From contig NC_079878.1 of assembly GCF_029227915.1 (NCBI RefSeq), positions 14,322,001 through 14,386,000 on the forward strand: a stretch of 64,000 bases of DNA, in the 5' to 3' direction. The position numbers and the translations under genes were made by a program. Source of the DNA: Hydractinia symbiolongicarpus. Lineage: Eukaryota; Cnidaria; Hydrozoa; Anthoathecata; Hydractiniidae. The notes under the pieces are model-generated. The model did no database searches. It was given only the letters and a program-made list of their open reading frames with translations, and was not told where the DNA came from. Numbering within the stretch: position 1 is the stretch's first letter; the number at the start of each line of letters is the position of its first letter. This document shows positions 1-10,458 of the stretch, piece by piece.

Positions 1-3000
1 GCCATATTGGAAGAATTAAGGATAAAAGTATATAGACAGAATTAGTAGTAGTGTGACAAAAATTATGAATATTTATTGATATTAATGTAGCGGTATGGTA
101 AATTACACCTCTTCTGTATAAATCACTTTCTTTCAACTTTCCTTTAAAAAAACATGAAAGTATGTACTTGTTAACAAAAGTTTGTTCAACAATATGTTAT
201 AACAAAAAAAATTGAAATGTTATAACATATTATAAATGTAGTTAAAATTCTTAAAAAGTTGGTGTGGCCAACTGTAAAGGGCTTAGTCTCAAAAGTATAC
301 AAGTTCTCAGAAAAAGAATATGTCCACATGTTAACCATAGTCTAAATTTAAATCATGTCTCATTTTTTTCTCAACTTAAATTGTTTTAAAAATATGACGT
401 AGATTTCATTTTTTTCTTTTTTAATTACATTTGCATTAAAATTTTCTGACCAAAAATTAAAACAAGACACATAGAGATCAACCAATGGTGAAACCAGTAA
501 ACGAAGATTTCATGATGTCATCTAATTTATTTTTGAGACAGATCTCTTTTAAGTAGAGTAGGTAACCGACAATTATATAAAAAAATATTCACAGATTTTG
601 TTTTTTTCTTTTGACCTGTGAAGAAATTAAAAAGAAAATAATGTTAATGATTATTTAGTTATTAAAAAAATAACTTGTAGAACTTTTATTTAACTCTTAA
701 CACATTTTTATAAATATGAAAAGTAAAACAAATAATTCTCAAAGCATCTTTTTTTGATATGATATTTTTACTTATATCAGGGAGTTAAAGTGGAAAATTG
801 GATACAAATGTTCAAAAACAGGACATGTAATAATTGAGAAAAACGTCAAAAGCAATACAAACATTGCAAAAAAAGTGAGGGAAACCAAAAAGCATTTTTT
901 TTCTTTTCAGAATTAGCTCAGATCTCTTGTTATCGCAATAAATTATTTTGATCAGACCAAATATCCAATACTTTTTCATCCAGCACATTTTGTTTCAATT
1001 CAAATTTTACTTGTTTATTTTTCTTTTTTTTTTGTCATAGTTTTAAATGGATTCTAAATGAATTTTTTAGTAAACGTGAGTCATAACTCATTTCGTGCAG
1101 AAAAGATGTGATCACCAGAGAAAAGACGAAGTAGAGTGTTTTGTAACACTGAATTTTTCAATTTTTAGGAAACATTTTAGGATAAAAACTTGTTCATTGG
1201 AGAGAGCAGTTTGAAAGGTAAAATGTTCCTAAAAAGGAATAATTAACCTACCTATGTTTACCTATGTTTACCTAGTTTATTTAAACTTCATTATAACTTA
1301 GATTATAATTATTTTTTTAAAAAAAATTACCCAGTTTTTTATTCTAGGAAGATGTTATAGGTCAGATGATGTACTGCCCAGCTATGTATCGTTATTATTG
1401 TCACACTCCCCCACCATTATGCTTTTATTTTTCTATTTAGTATACAATAAAAATAAACATATTTTTGAGTAACCCCAGTGTACTCAGTAATCACAAATTG
1501 GTAATTGTTTCGGTGAGTCTGTTCAGATTTAAATTAGATTCATCTATATATAATTAAAACTTTCTAACTTTCTTAGACCGTCAGGTTAAGTTATTGTGGT
1601 AAATCGATTGATTATTAAGCATATGTTAGGGAGTGCTGCCTAGCTTAACTGGCAAAATATGTTATTGCATTGCAACAACATGTGTGTTTAAATTCCAAAA
1701 CTCAAGCATAATACAAATATTTTTTATAATAATCCAATCAGTTTTGTCTAACAAGAGCACCCTGCAAAAAATAATTTTTACATAAAGTTTTTTAAGCTTT
1801 GCTTTTCAGTTACAAATAATTGACAATACCCAGAGTTATACCTGACATAGGATAAAAATCTGGCAATAATACAGACATAATATTAATAGCTAGTTATTCA
1901 CAGTACGTTTTTTAAAATTAAAAAAAAATTATCTGTAGCTGCAAATGTAACTTTCTTAAAGGCCATAAAATAAAGGCTTAAGAGTACTTATGAGTAAGCC
2001 TGCTTTTACCTTGACTTATTGCATTGCTCTTGTTACAATTTTGTTGAATATATCACATGATGAAGATCAATATTCAGCCTAATACTACCAACCCAATATG
2101 CTCAGGATAGCAAAATCATAATGTTATTTGCAGTTGTTTAAAAAACAAAAGAATAACAAACCAAGGATTTTTTTAAAGGATGCAGTAACCCCTTTTCACA
2201 CACACTCAGTATATCTTATATAATAATGAATAAACACACAAGTCTCTGACTCATGTGTTTATTTTTTCCTTGAAGTCACCAAAAATGCATGTCTCAAATG
2301 CTAATCCACAGATTAAACATTACAATGTCAAAAACATTTAACATCAACCTTTAAATTCACAAAGCCATTATATTGCACTTATAACCATGGATTAGAAAAA
2401 AACCAAGTCTTGTAGCTACACAACATCTTATCCAAGAAGAAATTGGGGTTTTGGAAACCTGAGAATAAAGATTGCAACACTCACAGCTACTCTCACGTAA
2501 GCTGCCATGCAACTGCAGTGAATGCACCATACTCAACCTGCAATATCCTGTCAAATGCCTTACAAACAACTATTGTCTTTGTTTACATATGTTAACTACA
2601 CCTAGATCTAAAAAAACTTCTGCACACATTCACTGTTTACCTTTCGTTCCCTAAATCACTCACCATAAAGATCAGAGGTTCTGTGCATGTCATGGCATAC
2701 TTCATTTAACAAAGCTGCTGTTCTTAATTTGATTGTGTCTAATAGAAATAAAGGAACCCTTTTTTACACAACAAGGAATTATAATTTTTAAATTTATACA
2801 TTCACAATCGGCAGCAACACAAATTAACTCACAACCTTAAGTCACAAAAGCAAAGCTTGATAACAAGATACTTCATCTTTAACAGTTGTCAACGAGGTAG
2901 AAAGCCCACATTCTTGATTGATATCAGTCTTACTTATTTAGATTTTTCTTTTAATATACCTTCTAATTTCTAAATAATCTCCATCTGAGTGGATTTGCTT

Positions 3001-3891
3001 TTATGTTATTGTAGATGCTTTTTTGATATTTGAGTTGAATTCTTAAAAACAATGTCTAAAATTTCAGAGAATATTGGTATTTCTAAGCCTTGCTGGGAGC
3101 AAAATAAACTGTCCTTTTATTTCATTAATGTTAATATCTACCATCTGTAAAAGATGAAATCAGATTGAAAGAAATGATTTCATTGAATTATCTAAGTAAC
3201 AAGCTTATGTTGTTGCATGCAATATGGCAACTGTATACACAGTTTGTAGTATAATTTTTACAATTTTATCAACATTTTTAATACTTTAAACCATGGAACT
3301 ACTTTGTCAATCCTCGAATTACAACCTACTTATATCCTGATGGTCTGCAAATTATGACCATTGAGATATAAAAGGTAATAAATATAGTGGTGGTGTGAGA
3401 AAGTTGATGTTACTAATAATGTTTTTGTTGTTATAATAATGTTTAAACTTTTAAACGTGAATGTCTAAGAACGCAAAGAGGTTGTTTAAAAATATTAAAA
3501 GACTTGTTAAACAATTTTTAAGCTCTACAAAATATGATTATCAATATTTATCACTTAGGATTTCCTTTAATACTTTTGTTTTGTGCTATGGTTGGACAGA
3601 TTTAATGACCTTCTTTAAATCGAATCTTTTTTTACACAGGCTAGTTGAGCCATACCGGATATTATAAAAGTGTGAATTGATCCTTCTGCTTGATGTTTAG
3701 ACTTTCCACCACTTGCTCCTGCAAACAGAAATATAAGCTATGATTATAATTATATACTTTCAACTGCTGTCATTTTTAAGAATTTAGTGGAGTGTAATGT
3801 AGTGTGTTTTACGACCTTCTTTGTCGAAATTATTTTCTTTGTACAAGTGATTATAAACTATGTTAATTATAGATAAAAAATATAGTATAAG
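1..3891. other. Intergenic, AT-rich, no gene recognised
   Basis: No reading frame here shows a recognisable domain, a signal peptide or a chain of in-phase exons. The sequence is AT-rich with many homopolymer runs. A short piece at about 3657-3705 resembles the middle of the SINE found at 10.15 and 40.25 kb (shared ACTATAAAAGTGTGAAT-like core followed by a TTCTGCTT stretch). The last few hundred bases should hold the promoter and 5' UTR of the PRXL2B gene, but I see no clear TATA box. Confidence 0.6.
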
Positions 3892-6081
3892 ATGGAAGCC
3901 GCAGCAAATAACTTAGTAAAAAGCGTGGTAACAGGAGAGGTAAGCTTGAGAGTTGTTTAGAATTTATTTTCTTATTATTAATCAAATACTTCTAAAACAA
4001 AACATCATCTTTTATTTTCCAGCTTGTGACTTTAGGATCATTATGGGCGGACAAGAGCGTAGTTCTAGCACTATTGAGACGCTGGGGATGAAAGTTGTGC
4101 CGCACCTGGGCAGCAGAACTGAGCACATTAAAACCTCAGTTAGATGCCCATGGTGTCGGCTTAGTTGCTGTTGGTCTTGAGGAACTCGGTATTGAGGAAT
4201 TTGTTCAAGGAAAATTTTTTAAAGGAGGTTGGTAAATTAATTTGAGAACAAGCAATAATAAGTGTTTTCTATTAATGTGGAACAGATAGTGTTAATGTCA
4301 ATAGCATGCATAGGGTAGTCATCCACCCCATCTATTTAAAGACAGTTCCCTTGTATGTCCTTCTTCTCAAACCCTCCTCTCTGCTAAAATATTTTCAACT
4401 TGCTATCGCCTAAAACAACATTGGCAGTCACCAAAGGCAACAGAGAAAATCTGCGAAACAATGTAAAATAGTCTTCTCTGATCTGTTTAACCTTCCTCTC
4501 CTTGATCCGCCATGTGCAACAATTTTTTATCTTCTTCAAGTGTGGCATTTTTAAGCACACTCATCCCTTGATGCAGGAAGAAAGGGAAGGGACACTAACA
4601 TTGTGTCGTAAACCCTTGTTTACTGCCAATTTATACTAATTTATTGATACAAATTGTTCAGAATAACCTTATCACATTTTAGATCTGTATATTGACCAAA
4701 ATTATGCAACATACAAAGCACTTGGATATGGAAGGTTAGTTTGTTTCGTATAAATATATGAGTGTAATAAAGACAACAGGATTTTTTAAGTAATTTAAAT
4801 TTTTTTTTCTTTGACAAGAATGCTTGTCTATTTAACAGTTTTGTGCTTTTTTTTGTCAGAACATAATTCATCATTTTTTATTATCATTTTTGTTTTCTAG
4901 AGCATCTTTGTTAAGTGTACCTGGCTTGTTAGCTGCCAAAGAAACACGACAAGCAAATACTCGTGTATGTAATTTTATCTTATCTATTATGATAATTGGT
5001 TTTGCGAGCGTTAGAAATTTTTTGCAATGATTTAAGTGTAAAAAAGAACAAAGTATTTTAACAGTCTTAAAAAATACAGCGTTTGTATTTTTTAAAAAAA
5101 AGTTTTTAAAAAGTTTTAAAAATTTTTTTTACATCAATAGTCTAACATAACATAATTGATGGCCTGTAATTGCCCTTGGAAATTAATCATGTTGAGTTAA
5201 ATTTTTTCTAACTTAACTCAATATAATTAGTTACTGCCAATGTTGTTTCAGGCGATAGCAAGTTAAAATTTTGTGGAAATTCAGCATGTTTTCCATTTTA
5301 TCCTGGAGACGTCCCGTAATCTCAAACACTATTGACCTGTAAAAATAAGAATAATTTTTTATGGGTACCATCTAGTAGAAAAATATACGACGTAAGTTTT
5401 TCTTCTCCAAGTAAAATGGGCTTAAAAAAGTAAAATGCTTAAATTTGTGCAAGGCGATATATTTTTCTCTTTTTTTCTTCAGGGTAATGTCTTAGGAATA
5501 ACAGGCAACATGAAAGGGGACGGTTTGCAAAAAGGTGGGACCAATGTTATTGAAAAGGGAGGAAGAATTTTACTGGCTTACCAACAAAAAGGCTTTGGTG
5601 ATCATCCCAAGTTGGAAGATATACTCAATGCACTTGGAATAAAAGGTATGTGATAAATCATATTTAATATACATGCTTTTTTATAAGCAACATTTAATTG
5701 GCTTAGGTTTTTACACTAGCTAAGCCTAACTAATACTAGCAGTGCTGATATTAGCCGTGCTGAAACTAGCCGCACTAATACTAGCCGTGCTGATACTAGC
5801 CTCGCTGCAACTAGCCTCGCTGATACTAGCCGCGCTGATACTAGTCGCGCTATTACTAGTCGCGCTGATACTAGTCTCGCTGATACTAGTAGTGTGAATA
5901 ATAGCCGCACTGACACTAGCCGAACCCATCTTTTTCTATTTGTATCGCAGAATTAAATGAGTAATATTCAGAAGTCATATGAGCATGCAAATCAAACCGT
6001 TTTTTAGGAGACGTTGATGGGGCTGGTGGAAGTGAAGAAACAACTACAAAAACTTGTAATGAAAACGCCTGCTCGCTTTAA
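3892..6081 (+). CDS. PRXL2B: Peroxiredoxin-like 2B (prostamide/prostaglandin F synthase), selenocysteine-containing
   Basis: Six exons: 3892-3939, 4023-4227, 4683-4734, 4901-4964, 5483-5645 and 6008-6081 (606 nt, 201 residues; human PRXL2B is about 198). All introns are GT-AG and the phases close. The start is AAGATGG. The thioredoxin-fold protein begins MEAAANNLVKSVVTGE. Its redox motif follows RRWG and reads TGA-Lys-Leu-Cys, where the family has Cys-x-x-Cys. The codon at 4089-4091 is therefore Sec39, with resolving Cys42. Further family features are the GLEELGIEEFVQG stretch, LYID, GNMKGDGLQKGG and the GDHPKLEDILNALGIKG C-terminal helix. Family knowledge: PRXL2B reduces prostaglandin H2 and prostamide H2 to the F2 forms with thioredoxin; PRXL2A/B/C are the SelU family. 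Seen: the in-frame TGA and the downstream SECIS. Inferred: Sec insertion. A decayed gene is unlikely because the rest of the frame is intact. Confidence 0.92.
4089..4091 (+). other. In-frame UGA read as selenocysteine (residue 39)
   Basis: The TGA stands between codons for RRWG and KLC, at the first cysteine of the Cys-x-x-Cys active site of PRXL2 proteins. Homologous coding sequence continues in the same frame for 162 further residues over five exons. Confidence 0.9.
4390..5276. repeat. Inverted pair of a ~42-bp repeat in introns 2 and 4
   Basis: Bases 4390-4431 (core CTTGCTATCGCCT...AACAACATTGGCAGT) match the reverse complement of about 5232-5276 (ACTGCCAATGTTGTTTCAGG...AGCAAG) with few differences. 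The two copies lie in different introns of PRXL2B, about 800 bp apart. They look like ends or fragments of a dispersed palindromic element. Confidence 0.6.
5731..5925. repeat. 15-bp minisatellite in PRXL2B intron 5
   Basis: About 13 copies of a 15-bp unit close to GATACTAGCCGCGCT. Because 15 is a multiple of three, the array stays open in several frames on the minus strand and gives spurious Ser/Ala/Thr- or Arg/Leu-rich frames. It lies wholly within an intron. Confidence 0.9.
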
Positions 6082-6754
6082 AAGTTTGAGATAGAATTTA
6101 GGTGGATGTGTTTTTATCTCAAATTGGCATCTAATAAGATGTAAATATAATGTGTTCGCATGTGGACTGAGCTTTCCGCTGATGGAATTTTGCGTTTCTT
6201 GAATTTGTGTTAAATATTTTTTCTTATTTTCATCAAAATTAAACTTATATTCAGTGTTGATATTAATACTTGGAATTAATTTTCGCAGGCATTAAGTCTT
6301 GCCAATATATAGCATTTGGTAAAACCTGATTAAAAAAAATGAATGCTTGGGGAAAATTGATTTTTCAATTCTTGTTTTGTGAATAATACAGCCATTATGT
6401 TTTCTAAGCTTCTTTGCCGGTTTAGATTCACTTGCAAAGAAATCAAGCGCAAGCCAGGTTAACTGTCTTCTTTTTGTCTTCTTTTTGAAATCCATTCAAC
6501 CATCTACGAAAATTATTGCTTGCCCAAATTTGCGTTGACCAGCCACAATAATACTCGCAACACTAAACTGGCCAGAATTAGTAGTTCCAAAATTAATTTC
6601 CTTCATGTATTTTTATTATCATCAGGTTATAATATGTTATATTAATCTATGTCAATTATGTTAGTTTATATTAGTTTATATTATCTTATGTTAGTTTATA
6701 TAAGTTTATATTATCTTTATCTTATAATTGTTTTCATGTTTCCACCTTGTAGCT

Positions 6755-6817
6755 AATGAGTTATGAAACTTCAAGAGAAACATCTATTGATGTCTTGTAA
6801 GTTGATGTTGTATCATT
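6755..6817 (+). promoter_or_regulatory. SECIS element, form 2
   Basis: Helix 1 is AATGA (6755-6759) with TCATT (6813-6817), then an internal loop of GTTA against GTTGTA. The quartet is ATGA (6763-6766) opposite GAT (6804-6806), giving A-G, G-A and U-U pairs. Helix 2 is AACTTCAAGA (6767-6776) with TCTTG-T-AAGTT (6793-6803, one bulged T). Unpaired AAA follows at 6778-6780, 11 nt after ATGA, and an extra helix CATC/GATG closes a TATT tetraloop. This matches the eukaryotic SECIS consensus: the AUGA/GA core, 11 nt to the AA, and the form-2 mini-helix. Its role is to recruit SBP2 and eEFSec for UGA decoding. Confidence 0.93.
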
Positions 6818-6826
6818 CACAAGGTT

Positions 6827-6832
6827 AATAAA
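6827..6832 (+). terminator. Poly(A) signal of PRXL2B
   Basis: AATAAA starts 10 bases after the end of the SECIS, so the SECIS falls inside the mature mRNA. Confidence 0.75.
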
Positions 6833-7386
6833 TTGATGAGATACGAATTTTTGTTTTTTCCACAATGCACTGTAACCTGTCATTTAAAAGGTTTTATACA
6901 GGATTCAATGGATGTGTTTTTTCTTACATCTATGGTAACGGTGGATAGAATACTCTCTGAAATGTATTTTAACAAAGTTTAACCAAGTTTAACCAAAACA
7001 AAAGAGCTAATTAGCAAAACTAATTTAATTGAAGTGACAATGAGTTGTTCTTTTTTATTTATGGTATTACATGATGTTTATTGCATGAAAAAAAATGCAC
7101 AGCTAAAACAACAATCACAGGCTTAGTGAAAGGGGAAGCGTGAATTACGTTTCCATGCTTTCATGGTTAAGCTGTGAACATTCTTCCAGCTGTGATAAGA
7201 TTTGACAACTTAAAGTTAAATTAATTTTCCCCGATTTTATTTTTAAATTATCCTTTCTGATTAAATGAACGTTTCCTTAGTGTTTGAGTTGTTTTTGTTT
7301 TGATGTGATAGAAACCAGGTTATCTGTTTTAGACGTGAATAAAAATAATGATTTAAACATATTGTACGGTTACTGACTGTCAAAAT

Positions 7387-10082
7387 ATGGCGGCGCAAGT
7401 AAGATGAATATTTTGTTAATAAACTTACTAGCCATAACCTAGCTTTAGCTATATTTGTTGGCTGTTATTGATGTTTGCTTCTGTGTCTTTTAGAATTCAG
7501 ATATGGACGAGGGAGAGTTGGAAAGTAAGATGTTCTATGTTTATTTGTTTGTTTGTTTGCCTCGTTTATACTGCAACCAAGTTCAACCTGGTCGGTGTTG
7601 ATTTAGAATGCCCTTAAAAAGCCAAAACGGTTTCGCTATTTTAGTAAAGTTTTATTTATATAAGCTGTAAGGGTTCGAACAGAACTCGACAATAATATTT
7701 GATCATTGTATTGGATTGCGCTCGGCATGGAATATAAAATTAAGCTTTTGTTTACTCGGCTTAGGTTGGTTTGGTTTGGTACGGTTTGGGATAACCAGAG
7801 TGACAGGCGAGAATAATCAAACTTTTCAGTTTTCCCGAGTGCGGCTTGTTAATGACCAGAAACTAATCTAAGAGTTTCAATAATACTCCATACATCCTCC
7901 TCGTAAATAAAATATCTAAGACGCTTTTACCAAAATTCTAAGAGTGGTCGTTATTCTTATTTCTCTATAGTTTTTAACTTGAAATCCCAGTCTGATATTT
8001 CTATAAAACATTTTCTTATTTAAAACAGTAGTGACTTTAATTAGGTACTTTATCCACTTTTCTCGAAGAAAGATTTGTTGAAAGATTAAAATTATAGTTA
8101 ACATTGCAAATATACAAGCTTCTCAAAAAAAAATAAAAAAAATACTTCGTCAGTGGAGATTTGTAATCAATCAGAACACACATGAGTGTTATGAACGAAA
8201 CAGAAACCTGAATTGTGTGGATATTGTGCGTGGGTAGTAAAATTTTAGCACGTTTTGAGAGTCCTTGCTGATTTAAGTAAAATAGGTTTGCTGGTCTGCA
8301 ATTTTGTGTTTTTGATCAGTGCTTCCGCCCGTTTGATTTGTTTTGATAGAGATTATTTTGTTTCAGAGTATCGCAAATATTTTTGGGCGAATGATAAGGA
8401 TGGAGATGGAATGATATCAAGAAGTGAGTTTTTCGGTATGTTGAGAAAAATGGGACTGGAGTTGACACACCAAGAATCAGAAATGTTATTTGCTCGAACT
8501 GACAAAGATAGTAAGTCTGTGATTATTTAACAGCGAAAAGGTTTTTTTTTAATGGGTTATGTACCTTCGTTTATTTAAACATTGTAGTGAAAGTAATGAT
8601 GCACCTTTCTATTAGTTTTTTTCCTGGGAAACGTTTTTTCTCATACGAACACTAAGCTGTGAATTTTTTTTTTGTAAGTTATTAATGTTTTCGCGATACT
8701 ATTTATATAGACCTTTTTAAATGTTTACATTTTCCGCGGTAAGCCCTTTCGGCTTTAAAAGTTGCGTGCCAGGCAAAAAGATGCGGCGCTTGATGTAGTG
8801 AATTCTATTTTAGTCTGTTTCTTCGTACGAAGGTATCATTACGATTTTAGATGAATATATGTCAATTAGAAGTTATCCATCTACACTCAATAATAGTTTA
8901 AAGCCTTAAAAATGTTTCCGTAGAAAGAAATGGGCTGAAAAAAACCTTTCTTCAGCAAGCTTCCGCATCTTTCTGCCTGCCACGCAGTTGTTAGAGCCAG
9001 AAGGGCTAACCGCGGAAAATGTAAACATTCAAAAAGGTCTATAACTTCCGGAATGAGTTGACAGCAGAAAATAAAATTAGGAATAATTATTATTTTAATG
9101 TCGGCATGAGATTGCATCAGAAATTTCGCTCATTATGTTTTGCGCTATTTTACAATTTGCACAAAAGAACTGCATTCAAACTCTTTATCTTTAATTTGTG
9201 CTAAAATTTAAACTTGAGCAAAAATTAAAACGCGCGAAAATTAGTGCGAATAAGGTAGTGTAAAGGATGCTCATTCCCTCATCCACCCCTGCTCATTCCC
9301 TCATCCACCCCTGCTCATTCCCTCATCCACCCCTGCTCATTCCCTCATCCACCCCTGCCCAAAAAAGAACTATACACAACTGTTGAAAATCACATTCCTT
9401 CCCAGGCCCCTTTATATTGCAAAATAGAGAACGTTATTACGAAAATCGATTGCACGGTTTTGAATTTTTTATTTTACTTTCTCCACACAACACACGTATA
9501 CTTGCGTTTGTGTTGTTTTGTTGTGAGAGTACGCCAAAGAGGTTTTTTACGGCGTGCAAATTATAAAAGTCACTTTGCGCTGTTGTTCACAACACTGAAA
9601 TTTAAATGACACCACCTCGTGTGTGACATTTGCGACGCTTGGTTGCGTATTACAAATTGTTAGTAACGGGAGAAACTCGTTTAGGAAGTGGAAAAATCAG
9701 TTTTAACGAGTTTGCGAATGCGTTTATCGTAAAGAAGGATAAAGTATCCATCGAACGTGTGAAGGAGGTGTTCATTCGAACTGACCGAGATGGTGACGGT
9801 TATCTCAACCAAAGAGAATGTCATGCGGCGTTGAAACAGTTGGGGCATGTGTTGACAGAGAAAGGTTTACAACGAGTTATGAAGCTAACTGATACAAATC
9901 ACGACGGAAAAGTTGATTTCATGGGTAAGTTTGATATGTTGTTAGAAGTTTTGATCTTATAGAAACTTTAAAATAACATTTGTGCATGGCGTAAAGGAAT
10001 CGTATCTCATCAAGTTATCATCCCTAGTTTTTATCATTTTTTTAATTTAGACGTGAAGGGGCTTCATAAAAGGCGGTACTAG
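7387..10082 (+). CDS. Calmodulin-like four-EF-hand protein, paralogue 1
   Basis: Exons: 7387-7398, 7494-7524, 8367-8510, 9685-9924 and 10051-10082 (459 nt, 152 residues). EF-hand loops: DKDGDGMISRSE, DKDRSGKISFNE, DRDGDGYLNQRE and DTNHDGKVDFMD. Loops 1-3 have Asp at positions 1 and 3, Gly6 and Glu12; loop 4 has Asp at position 12 and Asn at position 3. The protein ends with a basic KGLHKRRY tail where calmodulin has its last helix. It is a likely Ca2+ sensor, but it is too diverged from calmodulin to name. Exon 3 is 144 nt with the same phases as exon 3 of the neighbouring paralogue, so the two arose by tandem duplication. The MAAQ start exon is the least certain part; the ATG at 7503 is an alternative. 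The last exon is also a weak call because it is short. Confidence 0.75.
8706..9045. mobile_element. Foldback MITE with ~90-bp inverted repeats
   Basis: The left arm (8706 to about 8796) starts TATAGACCTTTTTAAATG. The right arm (about 8956-9045) is its reverse complement at roughly 85% identity, and both arms carry a CATTTTCCGCGGT core. The ends are TATAGACC...GGTCTATA, consistent with a TA target-site duplication (Tc1/mariner-type inference). About 160 bp of AT-rich filler lies between the arms and I see no transposase. The element sits in intron 3 of the EF-hand gene. Confidence 0.85.
9269..9356. repeat. 22-bp tandem repeat, four copies
   Basis: Four essentially perfect units made of GCTCATTCCCTC followed by ATCCACCCCT, inside an intron of the EF-hand gene. 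The near identity suggests recent expansion. Confidence 0.95.
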
Positions 10083-10152
10083 ATAGAGTGTGGCACAAAT
10101 TACTGGGCGTTGCAAATTAAATTATAATTTTTCATGCGCGATGCGATTTTCT

Positions 10153-10458
10153 CGACTGGTAGCCTTATGGTAGAGCGTTCGCTTCCAGTGCGGGGGGTCT
10201 TTGGTTCAAACCCTGACCGAGTCATGTCAGAGACTATAAAAGTGTGAATCTATCCTTTCTGCTTAGCGTTCAGCTTAATAATATGATTGATATCATAGGC
10301 AGTTGTCTAGTTAAGCGATTGCTGTGCTTGCACGGCTTTCGTAGCTCAAATAGGAGCGTTAAATGCACTAGGAGCCCCTTTGCAGGACCCTCGTAGATAG
10401 CAGTACCAATAGGAACTGAGGAGGCTATTCTGGGTAAATTGTAATAAAAATAATAATT
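10153..10458 (+). mobile_element. tRNA-derived SINE, copy A
   Basis: The 5' part is tRNA-like, with an A-box-like TGGTAGAGCG region and a B box GGTTCAAACCC at 10203-10213. A unique body contains CTATAAAAGTGTGAATC and GGCAGTTGTCTAG, and the tail is (AATAAT)-like. A second copy lies at 40.25 kb with the same order of blocks. Relative to that copy, this one holds an extra stretch of about 47 bp (about 10340-10386). It lies just downstream of the first EF-hand gene. Confidence 0.88.

Larger units (their letters stand above)
6082..6850 (+). other. 3' UTR of PRXL2B
   Basis: From the TAA at 6079-6081 to just past the AATAAA at 6827-6832. The UTR is AT-rich, has TTAGTTTATA-type repeats at about 6650-6720, and carries the SECIS element near its 3' end. 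Confidence 0.7.

Noticed and set aside
1630-1705. tRNA-like stretch with a B-box-like GTTTAAATTCC
   Set aside because: No cloverleaf can be drawn with good stems and no second copy was noticed; at best a decayed SINE fragment.
4089-4091. PRXL2B as a pseudogene with a premature stop
   Set aside because: The stop is exactly at the catalytic Cys position, no other lesion exists over six exons, and a complete SECIS lies in the 3' UTR.
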